A stretch of 64,000 nucleotides of DNA, taken from Polaromonas glacialis. Its GTDB lineage: Bacteria; Pseudomonadota; Gammaproteobacteria; Burkholderiales; Burkholderiaceae_C. Below, one piece after another: positions 34,473-43,029 of the stretch; position 1 is the stretch's first letter; every line of letters begins with the position of its first letter. The stretch is taken from the NCBI RefSeq assembly GCF_000709345.1, contig NZ_KL448325.1, positions 186,001 through 250,000 of the forward strand, given 5' to 3'. The translations under genes were made by a program, and so were the position numbers. The notes under the pieces are model-generated. The model saw only the letters and a list, made by a program, of their open reading frames with translations, ran no database searches and was not told the DNA's origin.

Positions 34473-35012
34473 TCAAGGCCAGGAGGCCTGCGTCTGCGGC
34501 AAATCGTTGCCGGGATCGTGAACTTGCAAAGCATCAGAAGCAGCGAGCATGTGGGTGAACAGCACGAGGTTGGTTCCGCCTGGCGCCAGGCCGGAAGGAA
34601 ACAGGATGCCTTTTGCGCCGGCGGCCATGGCCGCATCGGCGGCCATGGCCGCATCGGCGGCGATCCAGCTCGGTGGCTCAATGCGCCGGTTGAACCACAA
34701 TTCGCGCCAATCGCAGTAAAAGTCTTCCCAGATGGGGTCCCATGCCAGGGCACTGTAGCCCGCAGTGAAATCGACCACGGGCGCGACCGTCAGCTGGTAG
34801 CTTGTCAACGTGCCCGGGGGCACCAAGGTGGAGACCTGCTGGTATTCGTGGATGGCCGTTGTGGTCTCCAGCGCCAAGTAAAGCGCGGCCACGCCCGGAC
34901 GGTTGGCGCGCCCGCCGTGCCTGGCAGCGCCCGCCCCACTGGTCGGCGCCACGGCCCAGCGCGGAACATGCATGCGGTAAGCCGTAAGGCCGGCCAATGC
35001 GAGCAGTTTCAA
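34473..35012 (-). CDS. second RES-domain toxin
   Basis: A 179-residue RES protein. Conserved positions: Tyr-Arg in LTAYRMHVPRWA, the Arg/Asn/Gly stretch GGRANRPGVAALYLALET with Glu, EYQQ, Ser in GAKGILFPS, and Asn in PGGTNLVLF. An 18-bp tandem duplication (34623-34658) encodes AADAAM twice just before GAKGILFPS, lengthening a helix next to the active-site strand, which may weaken or alter the toxin. The start overlaps the antitoxin stop by 4 bases. Confidence 0.83.
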   Translation of the reverse strand: MKLLALAGLTAYRMHVPRWAVAPTSGAGAARHGGRANRPGVAALYLALETTTAIHEYQQVSTLVPPGTLTSYQLTVAPVVDFTAGYSALAWDPIWEDFYCDWRELWFNRRIEPPSWIAADAAMAADAAMAAGAKGILFPSGLAPGGTNLVLFTHMLAASDALQVHDPGNDLPQTQASWP

Positions 35013-35416
35013 CCGGCAGCGCCCGCTTCTAACGACTCGACGTAGCGCAGCACATCGTCCGTGCGGCCCTGCGTCACCAGCTGCTCGGCGGTCTGGTAGC
35101 CAAACGGCGGCAGCGGTTCGTTGCGATACCAGAAGATGGCGCGTCCGACATCACCGCACAGGTCGGTGGCCGCACGCAGTACGCGCAGCGCTTCGCGCAA
35201 AAACTTCTGCACGCTCTCCGACGCAGGGGCCCGGTGGATGGTGTTGCGGTGGACGTGCGCCTGCGTGGCAAGCGTCTGGAGGTCGATGCTCAGGACATCG
35301 CTGAAGCGTTTGGGCGACAGTGTGGAGGCCCCTGCCTGCGGGTCGTGCAGGAAGGCGATAAACCCATCGAAGCCGTGGCTCAAGGCGGGGGATGGCTGAA
35401 GGGCTGCAGTCAACAT
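35009..35416 (-). CDS. second Xre/MbcA/ParS-type antitoxin
   Basis: A 135-residue antitoxin for the RES gene downstream. The N-terminal HTH-like part (LSPKRFSDVLSIDLQTLATQ, AHVHRNTIHRAP) is followed by the DUF2384-type domain (LREALRVLRAATDLCGDVGR, IFWYRNEPLPPFGYQTAEQL, DDVLRYVESL). The WYRNEPL...F...TAxELV pattern is the typical conserved block of this family. TGGAGAA lies before the ATG. It is unrelated at sequence level to the antitoxin at 4832 apart from the domain type, so the window carries two independent RES systems. Confidence 0.87.
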   Translation of the reverse strand: MLTAALQPSPALSHGFDGFIAFLHDPQAGASTLSPKRFSDVLSIDLQTLATQAHVHRNTIHRAPASESVQKFLREALRVLRAATDLCGDVGRAIFWYRNEPLPPFGYQTAEQLVTQGRTDDVLRYVESLEAGAAG

Positions 35417-35903
35417 GCCGTTTTCTCCAGTAGGAAAACCGTCAAATTATGCATCATATCTGCACTTATTGTGATTAACTTATGCATTGAGCAGCCTTGT
35501 GAAAAAGCGATTGAGTGATTTATAAGAAATCATGAAGGGGACCGGGCCTTCGAGCCGCATGTGCTGGTCGGGTGGCGTGATATGGATGGTGCCGGGCCGG
35601 GGCACGTCGCCGCCGGCCGCGTTGACCGCCGCGTTCGGGCCGCGCGCATTCACCAGTTTGCACCGTTCGCTGGCGCGCTGTGTTTTACCAAGCGCTGCGT
35701 CCGTCCGGAGCGCTACCTTGTCACTTTTTCAAGAGGCTCGCCCGATACAGCCACCGCAGAAAATTTTCAGCAGTTCCAGTTGCAGTGGACCGATCAAGGT
35801 GGCCCGATCAGGGAGTGTTGAACACGCGCACGCCAAGCTTGCTGCATGAGGCGTTGATACCCGAGTAGGCCAAGTCGCCGTGGGATTGTTGGCCAGATCA
35901 GGA
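35417..35903. other. 490-bp region with one weak ORF
   Basis: A plus-strand frame (about 35561-35821) ends with YLVTFSRGSPDTATAENFQQ, which looks protein-like but matches nothing I know; it may be the tail of a lost gene. The first 110 bases are AT-rich and probably hold the antitoxin promoter. Confidence 0.35.
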
Positions 35904-36104
35904 TCACATCGGCGCTTCATCTGTTGGAGGCATGTCAACGGCTGCACGACTGGCGTCCGTGCATCGGTCGCCGGCAAACCGGAGTTCGAGGAGAGTGTCA
36001 TTCAGGGCCGGCACTTGTACAGCCAGATTTTCCAGCACAGCCTCGTTTTCGAGGGTTAAAAAAATCGTAATATCAAAAACATTGCGATTCAAGTCTAATT
36101 CCAA
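35904..36104 (-). CDS. small orphan protein related to the one at 43843
   Basis: A 66-residue minus-strand ORF. Its core (LTLENEAVLENLAVQVPALN, then LLELRFAG, ending MPPTDEAPM) parallels the C-terminal half of the 102-residue protein at 43843 (LCLENEATLENLAAQVSVVS ... MRPADEALM). This copy seems shortened at its N-terminus. The pairing of such a gene with each response-regulator copy suggests a duplicated module. The function is unknown. Confidence 0.5.
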   Translation of the reverse strand: MELDLNRNVFDITIFLTLENEAVLENLAVQVPALNDTLLELRFAGDRCTDASRAAVDMPPTDEAPM

Positions 36105-36286
36105 GAGTCGGGCGCCGGTATGCCAGCGTCATCGTCGAAAACTGATCAATTCAGCGCCGCTGTACGCAGCATGCACCACCAACTGGGCGGGCTTACCCAT
36201 TACCAAAGCAGTTTGACGGGCAGTCTCGGTCAGACCCACCATGCGGCCTGATCAAGGCCAAAAATGAACGCCGATCCATGGCGCCA

Positions 36287-36500
36287 TTACGCCTGGCCTG
36301 CTTGGCCTGCCAGGGCCTTGCCAACGGCGCGCGCGAGGGTGTCACGCGTGTAGGGTTTGAGCACCAGTTCAAACCCATACGGTCCCTCCCTGGCCATGAC
36401 CGCGTTGTACCCGCTGGTGAGCACCACCGGCACGCCAGGATAACGCCGGCGCACCTCCAGACCCAGCTCAATGCCGTTCATGCCGGGCATGACCACGTCG
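36287..36500 (-). pseudogene. receiver-domain end of the split hybrid kinase
   Basis: This is the C-terminal piece of the kinase at 37580-39568, cut off by IS1595. It begins with the phospho-acceptor Asp (SDVVMPGMNGIELGLEVRRR) and contains VPVVLTSGYNAVM and FELVLKPYTRDTLARAVGKA, stop at 36287. Joined to DLVF on the other side of the IS with one copy of the 8-bp duplication removed, the receiver becomes complete. A TTG inside the IS end could start translation of this piece. Confidence 0.88.
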
Positions 36501-36508
36501 GAAAATAC

Positions 36509-37571
36509 CTTGCCTATCCGGTTGATTGCCAAAGCGATGCCCCGATGCTAAATTTCCGGCATGGACCTTCGCGGTTTCCCGACGACGCTTCCCGAGTTTC
36601 AGCGGGTATTCCCTGATGAAGCGGCTTGTGCAAAGTACCTTGAGCACCTGCGATGGCCGAACGGGTTTACCTGCACGAAGTGCGGGAGTAGCGGCGAGCC
36701 CTACCGGTTTGCCCAGCGTACATCGGTCGTTTTGAGATGCCGTGCCTGCCAAGCCAACGTGTCGCTCATGGCAGACACCGTCCTGAAGGACAGTCACACG
36801 CCGTTGTCTATATGGTTCTGGGGTGCGTACCTCGTGGCAACGCAGACGCCCGGCCAGTCTGCTCTGCAGTTTCAGCGCCAGCTTGGACTGTCGCGCTATG
36901 AGACAGCGTTTCAGATGCTCCACAAGCTGCGTGCCGGTATGGTACGGCCGGAGCGCGATGCGATCGGCTCCCAGCATCCAGTCGAAGTCGATGAGACGTT
37001 TGTGGGTGGTCGTACAAAAGGCGAGGGGCGTGGCGTCCACCATAAGGCGACGATCGTTGGGGCCATCGAGGTACGCACCAGAATGCCTGTCGAGAAAAGC
37101 AAGAAGCACAAGAGAGTTGTCTATGTCGGCAGATTGCGGCTGCGCCTCGTGCCTGGTCGTGGAGCCAAGGAACTCACGCAATTCGTGCAAGAGAATGTCG
37201 CCCAGGGCGCTGTTGTGCGCACCGATGGATGGAGGGGCTACGATGATTTGGCGAAATTGGGCTACACGCACGAACCCTTGGTGCTTGACGGTGACCCCGA
37301 AAGAGTCGATGCCCACCTGCCGATGATCCACATTGCATTCTCCAACCTGAAGACATGGCTGCTTGGAACGCATCATGGAGTTAGTCAGCAGCATTTACAG
37401 GCTTACCTCAACGAATTTGTGTTTCGCTTCAACCGGCGCTTCTATCCAATGACCGCGTTCAACTCTGCACTGGGCCTCGCGGCGCATGCTTCGGCACCCA
37501 CCTACGAGACACTCTACAGCGGTGAGTGGATTCACCCAACAGCATGATTGGCAATCAACCGGATAGGCAAG
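36509..37571 (+). mobile_element. IS1595-family element, copy 1 (with 8-bp target duplication)
   Basis: A 1063-bp element with ends CTTGCCTATCCGGTTGATTG... in inverted orientation (about 24 bp perfect) and flanking duplications GAAAATAC at 36501-36508 and 37572-37579. Intact ends and target duplication show a direct transposition into the hybrid kinase gene. It is almost identical to the copy at 46833-47895. Confidence 0.95.
36561..37547 (+). CDS. IS1595-family transposase, copy 1
   Basis: A 328-residue DDE enzyme. The N-terminal zinc-ribbon (CTKCGSSGEPYRF ... LRCRACQANVSL) binds DNA. The catalytic domain has Asp in VEVDETFVGGRTKGEGRG, Asp in VVRTDGWRGYDDLAKLG, and the late Asn/His/Lys-type segment MIHIAFSNLKTWLLGTHHGV with FNRRFYPMTAF typical of the family. 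Length is normal and the frame intact. It differs from the second copy in one residue (Val against Ala in VVYVGRL). Confidence 0.93.
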   Translation: MDLRGFPTTLPEFQRVFPDEAACAKYLEHLRWPNGFTCTKCGSSGEPYRFAQRTSVVLRCRACQANVSLMADTVLKDSHTPLSIWFWGAYLVATQTPGQSALQFQRQLGLSRYETAFQMLHKLRAGMVRPERDAIGSQHPVEVDETFVGGRTKGEGRGVHHKATIVGAIEVRTRMPVEKSKKHKRVVYVGRLRLRLVPGRGAKELTQFVQENVAQGAVVRTDGWRGYDDLAKLGYTHEPLVLDGDPERVDAHLPMIHIAFSNLKTWLLGTHHGVSQQHLQAYLNEFVFRFNRRFYPMTAFNSALGLAAHASAPTYETLYSGEWIHPTA

Positions 37572-37579
37572 GAAAATAC

Positions 37580-39568
37580 CAGGTCGAAGCCGCCGCCGTC
37601 CGTGCCCAGCAGCGCCAGCGCCGGCGCAGCACTGGCCGCCCAGACCGCGCGGTAGCCCAGGCTGGCCAAGATCTCGCACGCCATCTCTCCCAGGATGTCG
37701 TTGTCCTCCACGACCAGCACCGCGACTTGCGGGGCCGGTCCATTGCCGCCCGTATCAAGCGGCTGGGCCGCATCTGGCACCAAGGGTGCGCCCTGCGCCC
37801 ATGGCAGGTACAGCGTGAAGACCGCGCCCTGGCCCGGCGCGCTCGTGACTGCGATCTCGCCGCCCGACTGCCGGGCAAAGCCAAACACCTGGCTCAGGCC
37901 CAGGCCGGTGCCCTTGCCCACTTCCTTGGTCGTGTAGAACGGCTCGAAGATCGCCTCAAACTGGTCCGATGCCATGCCGCAGCCGGTGTCCCTGACCGAG
38001 ATGGCCACGAAATCGCCTGGCCGCGGGCTGCTTCCCGGGCCACCCGGGACGCGATCGACCCGCTGCACCTGCACGGTGATCCGGCCTTTGGCGTCCATGG
38101 CATCGCGCGCGTTGACGAGCAGGTTGACCAGCGCGGTGTCAAACTGGTTGATGTCGGCTTGGCCGTGGCAGCAGTTGACCCCGCAGGCCTTCAGCTCGAT
38201 GGCGACCTGCTCGCCCATCAGCGGGCGCACCAGATCGAGCACGCCTTGCACCTGCTCGTTCACGTTGAACACTTCGGGCCTGAGCGACTGCTGGCGGGCA
38301 AAAGCGAGCAGCTGGCCGGTGAGCTTGGCCGCGCGCGCGACCGTCTCGAAGATCCGGTCCAGGTACGGGCCCCGCTGGTCCTCGGCAAGGCCCGGACTGC
38401 GCAGCAGCTCGGCCGAGGCGCCGATCACCGCCAGCAAGTTGTTGACGTCATGCGCTACGCCGCCGGTGAGCTGGCCCAGCGCGTCGAGCTTTTGCGATTG
38501 GCGCAGTGCATTTTCCGTGTGCAGCAGCTCGGTCGTGCGGTGGTCCAGCACTTCGTGGGTCAGGCGCAGGTCGAGCTCGGCCTGCAGCCGCTGCAGGGCC
38601 GTCCAGGTCCGCTCGGCCACTTCCTCGACCAGCGCCTGCTCGTCCTGCGTCCAGGCGCGGGGCCGGGGATCGATCACAAAAAAGATCACGGCCAGGCGAC
38701 CGTCCTTGATCAACGGGGCATCGATGAACGCCCGGGTACCGACCGCCTGGTAAGCGGACGCGTAGGCCGTTCCGGCGGTCAGCGGGTCGGTGGCGCTGTC
38801 GGTCACCACGACGGTTCGGCCTGCCCGCAACTGGGCAATCATCAAGGGCCCATATGTGTCAAGCCAGTGGGTTCCCACCACGCTGGGAAAACCCTCAGCC
38901 GTCCAATCCTGCTGAACCCGGCTGCATTCGCCCGCCTCATCAACCTCCCCATAGCCGACACAGCTCGCCGCGAGGTACCGGCCCAGTATTTCGGCCGCTA
39001 CCGCCTTGAGCTCCTCGGGCGTGTGGGCCTCGCGCAGGGCGCCTGCGAGCTCAAACCAAAACGCCTGGCGCGCCTGCGCGCGCACCAGTTCCGTCGTCTC
39101 GGTGCAGATGCAGTGCACGCCGGCAACCGCGCCGTGCTCGTCGCGCAAGCAAAGAAAGGAAAACGTCCACCAGGTCGGCTCGGGGTAGCCGTGGCGCGCC
39201 AGGGTGAGCGCCATGTTGTCGTAGGAAGACCCCTGGCCGCTTAGGGCCTGGCGCAGCATCGGCTCGAAGTCGGCCCACAGCTCGGGCCACACCCGGGCAA
39301 ACGGCCGACCCATCGCGCCGTCCCCGTGTTGGCCCAGCATCGGCGCGTAGGCGTCGTTGAAAAAGAAGACAAACTCCGGGCCCCACAGGACATACATCGG
39401 CCTGGGGCTGCCCAGCACGGTCGCGAGCACGGTCTTCAGGCCGCTGGGCCAGCCCTCGGGCCCGCCCAGCGGATGTGCGCTCCAGTCTTGCGCCTTGATG
39501 AGCGTGCCCATCTGGCCCGCATGCGCCAGAAAGTCCGGCACGGCCGGCGCCAACGCGGCTTCAGTCAT
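37580..39568 (-). pseudogene. PAS-GAF hybrid histidine kinase split by IS1595
   Basis: The frame is open for 678 codons (39568 to 37532, the last 13 from the IS). A PAS-like sensor is at 30-160 (SPRPMYVLWGPEFVFFFNDA), a GAF domain at about 165-330 (AVGTRAFIDAPLIKDGRLAV), HisKA with His373 (LTGGVAHDVNNLLAVI), then HATPase boxes (NLLVNARDAMDAKGRITV, DTGCGMASDQFEAIFEPFYT, KGTGLGLSQVFGFARQSGG) and the receiver start (VLVVEDNDILGEM). The IS cuts in just before the phospho-Asp codon. The kinase core is whole, so it may still autophosphorylate but cannot use its own receiver. Confidence 0.93.
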
Positions 39569-39652
39569 GGTTGGTCAGTCATGGGCAATGATGCGCTTTC
39601 AGGCTGACGCTAAACGGACGGCGCATGATTTGAGGGCTGTGCAACTTACTAT

Positions 39653-40754
39653 CTGATGTTACGCAGCCCCCACCTGATAGGCTGGACAGATGAAAAAAGC
39701 TGACCTGGATTTGTACACTGACTATTTGTTGAGCACCTTTGGTGCTGCGACGGCAACGGGCTTGTCGGCAATGGTCGACGGTGACGTAAGCCACGACCAG
39801 ATCACGCGGTTTTTATCAGCGCAGGAGTACACCTCCAAGGACCTGTGGCATCAGGTCAAATCGACCGTCAGATCGATTGAGCGCGACGACGGCGTGCTGA
39901 TCTTTGACGACACGATTCAAGAGAAAGCCTGGACCGACGAGAGCGAGTTGATGTGCTGGCACTTTGACCACTGCAGCGGGCGTACCGTCAGAGGGATCAA
40001 CCTTCTCAATGCGCTGTATTTCTGCAACGGCACCTCTATCCCGGTGGCGTTTGAGCTGGTGAAAAAGTCCATTCAGTACAGCGACCTTGCGAGCAGGAAA
40101 CTCAAGCGAAAAAGTGACAAGACCAAGAACGAAATGATGCGCGAGATGGTCCAGACCTGTATCCACAACACCTTGAAGTTTCGCTTCGTGCTGATGGACA
40201 GTTGGTTTTCTTCAGAGGAGAACTTCGATTTCATCACCGGCAAGGGCCGGCATTTCATTGCCGCACTCAAGGACAACCGGCTGCTGGCCTTGAGCGAAGA
40301 AGACAGGAAGAACAAGCGTTTTACTCGTGTAGATGAACTAATTTTTTCAGAGCAGACTCCCGTGCGCGGCTGGCTCAAGGGCTATGCGAAAGAAGTCCTT
40401 GTGGTCCGCCAAGTCTTTAAAAACAAGGACGACAGTACGGGGATCTTGCATCTGGTTTGCAGTGACTTGACTTGCGACTATGACGCCATCACCACGACCT
40501 ACAAAAAACGGTGGCAAGTGGAGGTGTTTCACAAATCGTTGAAGTCCAATGCGAATCTGGCCAAGTCCCCCACGCGAACGTTGCGGACCCAAAGCAACCA
40601 TGTTTTCATGGCCATTTACGCCACGTTCAAGCTTGAATGCCTGAGCATTACGAACAAACTCAATCCCTTTGCGCTTTGTCGCAAGCTGCTCATCAACGCA
40701 TCGCGCACTGCCTATGCACAGCTTCAGCTGTTCAGGGCGGCTGCGTAACATCAG
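39653..40754 (+). mobile_element. IS701/IS4-like element with 7-bp target duplication
   Basis: A 1102-bp element bounded by inverted CTGATGTTACGCAGCC (39653-39668 and 40739-40754, 16 bp perfect) and direct repeats TTACTAT (39646-39652 and 40755-40761). It carries a single transposase gene whose stop codon lies inside the right repeat. It sits beside an ISAzo13 fragment. Confidence 0.9.
39690..40748 (+). CDS. IS701/IS4-like DDE transposase
   Basis: A 352-residue transposase. First Asp in DGVLIFDDTIQEKAWTDE, second in FRFVLMDSWFSSEENFDFI, and the Glu in the family-typical KKRWQVEVFHKSLKSNANL (YxxRWxxExxH-like block). Length and frame are normal. I am not certain whether ISfinder would place it in IS701 or a branch of IS4; the VEVFHKSLKSN block is shared by both. 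Confidence 0.85.
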   Translation: MKKADLDLYTDYLLSTFGAATATGLSAMVDGDVSHDQITRFLSAQEYTSKDLWHQVKSTVRSIERDDGVLIFDDTIQEKAWTDESELMCWHFDHCSGRTVRGINLLNALYFCNGTSIPVAFELVKKSIQYSDLASRKLKRKSDKTKNEMMREMVQTCIHNTLKFRFVLMDSWFSSEENFDFITGKGRHFIAALKDNRLLALSEEDRKNKRFTRVDELIFSEQTPVRGWLKGYAKEVLVVRQVFKNKDDSTGILHLVCSDLTCDYDAITTTYKKRWQVEVFHKSLKSNANLAKSPTRTLRTQSNHVFMAIYATFKLECLSITNKLNPFALCRKLLINASRTAYAQLQLFRAAA

Positions 40755-40761
40755 TTACTAT

Positions 40762-41215
40762 TCTTACTGTGTCATAAATTAGGCTAATATTTTTCTTGAT
40801 TTTGGTCGATGCAGGCGGCTCCAACAGTTGCCGTTCACGAGTGTGGAAGGCGCAATTGCAGGCGCAATTGTGTGACGCATGCGGCCTGGAGGTGACGGTA
40901 TGCCATTATCCGACTGGCTGTTCTCAGTGGAATCCGATCGAACACCGGTTATTCAGTCACATCAGCATAAACTGGGCAGGCGTTCCTTTACGCACATTTG
41001 AAACAATGCTGAGTTACATCGCTGGCACGGTGACAAAGCCTGGATTAAAGGTGCGTGCCGTACTCAAACGCAGTGGAAATGAAATCGGCGAGCGCATTTC
41101 CCATGCGCTGATGCGCTCTCTGAACCTTAAAACCGATGCGGTCTGCCCGATGTGGCACTACACGCTGCGCCCGCGTAACGGCAGCAGGCAAAAATGCCAT
41201 GTTGTTTGTTGCTGA
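40762..41215 (+). pseudogene. ISAzo13-type transposase, C-terminal fragment
   Basis: Starting near 40796 the frame reads LVDAGGSNSCRSRVWKAQLQ, then VCHYPTGCSQWNPIEHRLFS, and ends with WHYTLRPR-type sequence and a basic tail, the same C-terminal blocks as in the element at 302-1521. The N-terminal two thirds are lost. It differs from that element in many residues, so it came from another ISAzo13 member. Confidence 0.85.
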
Positions 41216-41231
41216 GTGCTATGGGCCGTCC

Positions 41232-41423
41232 CTAAATGGTCATGGTGGCAAACCCAGCGGCCACCAACACCATGCCCACCATCAACGCGAGCCCCAAACC
41301 GATGGACATCCGCAACCGCAGGCGACGCTTCTGGCGGGTCCTGTGATCGCAGTAAGCGCGGTAGTCGCGGTTGTCCCAGTTGACGGGGCGGTTGGGAAAA
41401 AGCATGGGCACGTCCTTGTCCAT
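41232..41423 (-). CDS. small membrane protein, 63 aa
   Basis: From the ATG at 41423 the protein has a polar start (MDKDVPMLFPNRPVNWDNRD), a basic stretch (RTRQKRRLRLRM) and one C-terminal TM helix (IGLGLALMVGMVLVAAGF). A positively charged segment before the TM suggests the N-terminus stays in the cytoplasm. No known family. A longer frame from 41531 exists without a better start. Confidence 0.5.
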   Translation of the reverse strand: MDKDVPMLFPNRPVNWDNRDYRAYCDHRTRQKRRLRLRMSIGLGLALMVGMVLVAAGFATMTI

Positions 41424-41842
41424 CGGTGTTGAAGAGTTCCCTGCGCAGAGCCGATGTACGCCCAGATTCAAGGCTGCCTGCGTCCCTGCCGGGTCTGCCT
41501 CCAGTTTCCTCAAGACCGCACTCGCCGCCAATCACGCCGATGGGGGACTGCACAAGTCGGGTCGCGTTTGTCCTTGCAGCGCTTGGTGCCCTGGCCTCAC
41601 TCGTGCGCAGGCGGCTTTTTTACGAGTTTCAGGGAATTTAAAAGCGGCAATAAGCTGGAGCAAACAATGGTAAAAAGTGAAACAATAAAAATCAAATGGT
41701 ATTTTTAGATAAATTTGTTACCACCTTGGTGTTGACAAGCTTTTCTCCCTGGAAAAATACCCTTTCCGATCCAAAGTCCACCTGACGGCAGATGAACGGT
41801 AACCAAGAAAATTCTGCTGGACATCCACCTCACGGGAGCCGT
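41424..41842. promoter_or_regulatory. leader of the second response regulator gene
   Basis: AT-rich from 41640 to 41760, likely containing the regulator promoter. An in-frame ATG at 41792 could extend the regulator, but GGGAG precedes the ATG at 41843. No other gene is seen. Confidence 0.4.
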
Positions 41843-42634
41843 ATGCAAATTTGTAGTGAAACTGAGGGTGCTTTAGATTTTTTGAGCAAGCGCAGCTTGC
41901 CCTCGGTCAGCCATGATTTGGCCCCCCATGGCGCCGTGCCGCCCGTGTGGCCTGGATTTCTCACCGGCCAGGCCGATCAGCCCGTGCGCGTGCTCTTGAT
42001 CGATGACGATGCGCCCATGCGCCGCGAGATCGCGCACGAACTGCTGGCCGATCGGCGCGTCCGCCTGGTGGGGCAAGGCAGTAGCGTGCGCGAAGGGCGC
42101 CAGCTGATCAGCCAGAGCGACTTTGACGTCCTGCTGGTGGACCTGAACCTGGGCGATGGCACCGGCTTTGCCCTGATCGAGCACCTCAAAGCCGTGCTCC
42201 CCCTGGCCGAGGCGGTCGTCATTTCGGCCATGGAAGACGAGCAGCACGCCTTGCGTGCGTTCGAGCTTGGCGCCACGGGCTACCTGGTGAAGAACTCCTG
42301 GTTCGGCAGCTTTCCCCAGGCGGTGCTCCAGGTCGTCAATGGCGGCGCCTCCATCACGCCGAATCTGGCGCGCAGGCTTCTCGGCAGGTTCGAGCCTGCA
42401 GCAGGCAGCGCGCCTGCCGCGGCGAACCCGCACAAAGCCAGGGGCGTGCTGTCCGAGCGTGAGAAAGCCGTCCTCACGCTCGTCGCCGCGGGCCACACCA
42501 GCACGGACATCGGCGCGCGCCTGGGCATCGGCAGCCAGACCGTCAACACGCACATCAAGAACATCTATCGCAAGCTCAATGTGCACAACCGCGCCCATGC
42601 GGTGAGTTTTGCTGCCACCCACGGGCTTTTTTAA
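41843..42634 (+). CDS. NarL/FixJ-type response regulator, copy 2
   Basis: A 263-residue paralogue of the regulator at 32182. Receiver: VRVLLIDDDAPMRREIAHEL, with phospho-Asp in FDVLLVDLNLGDGTGFALIE. The middle AMEDEQHALRAFELGATGYL is identical in both copies. LuxR-type HTH: GVLSEREKAVLTLVAAGHTS and VNTHIKNIYRKLNVHNRAHA. The two HTHs are so similar that they probably recognise overlapping sites. It lies upstream of phaB in the same direction with a 260-bp gap, so control of the phaB cluster is possible but unproven. Confidence 0.92.
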   Translation: MQICSETEGALDFLSKRSLPSVSHDLAPHGAVPPVWPGFLTGQADQPVRVLLIDDDAPMRREIAHELLADRRVRLVGQGSSVREGRQLISQSDFDVLLVDLNLGDGTGFALIEHLKAVLPLAEAVVISAMEDEQHALRAFELGATGYLVKNSWFGSFPQAVLQVVNGGASITPNLARRLLGRFEPAAGSAPAAANPHKARGVLSEREKAVLTLVAAGHTSTDIGARLGIGSQTVNTHIKNIYRKLNVHNRAHAVSFAATHGLF

Positions 42635-42894
42635 CGCCGCCTGCGTGGCGCGCAACGCCTGCGGTTGGGCTGACCAAGGACAGCTATGCGGCGCAGGACC
42701 ACCGCAGTGCCGCGATGAATGTTGCCATCGACCGCCAAGAAAATTGGCTGTGTTCAGCCTTCCCAGTGAACAATTGTTTATTCTGTAAGGAAAACACCGA
42801 CTTGGGCATCGAATAATTACCAGCAAGCAATCGCATCAAAATTAATGTGTGCAAATTGCTCGAAAGCAATACACAAGGCAGTGGAGGAAGACAA
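42635..42894. promoter_or_regulatory. leader of the phaB operon
   Basis: An AT-rich patch at about 42780-42860 lies before the small Cys-motif gene and phaB. This is a likely promoter region and possible target of the neighbouring regulator. No clear palindrome was found. Confidence 0.35.
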
Positions 42895-43029
42895 ATGGGC
42901 TCGACGGAACATTGCGCAGCTTGCCGCGCGTTCAATAGGCGGCGCGGCTGCCAACAGGACGCGGGCAACTGGGCAGAGGAACAGCAAGTGTTTTTAATAA
43001 AACCGACGATACCAGGAGAAGGCAAATGA
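42895..43029 (+). CDS. small Cys-motif protein upstream of phaB, 44 aa
   Basis: The ATG at 42895 has GGAGGA 7 bases upstream, and its stop overlaps the phaB start (ATGA at 43026), both strong signs of a real gene. The protein carries HCAACRAFNRRRGCQQ, a CxxCxAFxxxxGC pattern shared with the 80-residue protein at 44592 (TCATCCAFDPKLGCWA). It may bind a metal. This copy lacks the later PPKPEDCC part, so it may be a shortened paralogue. Confidence 0.6.
   Translation: MGSTEHCAACRAFNRRRGCQQDAGNWAEEQQVFLIKPTIPGEGK

Noticed and set aside
37526..39244. 572-codon plus-strand frame opposite the hybrid kinase
   Set aside because: The minus strand encodes a textbook PAS-GAF-HisKA-HATPase protein; the plus frame is composition-driven.
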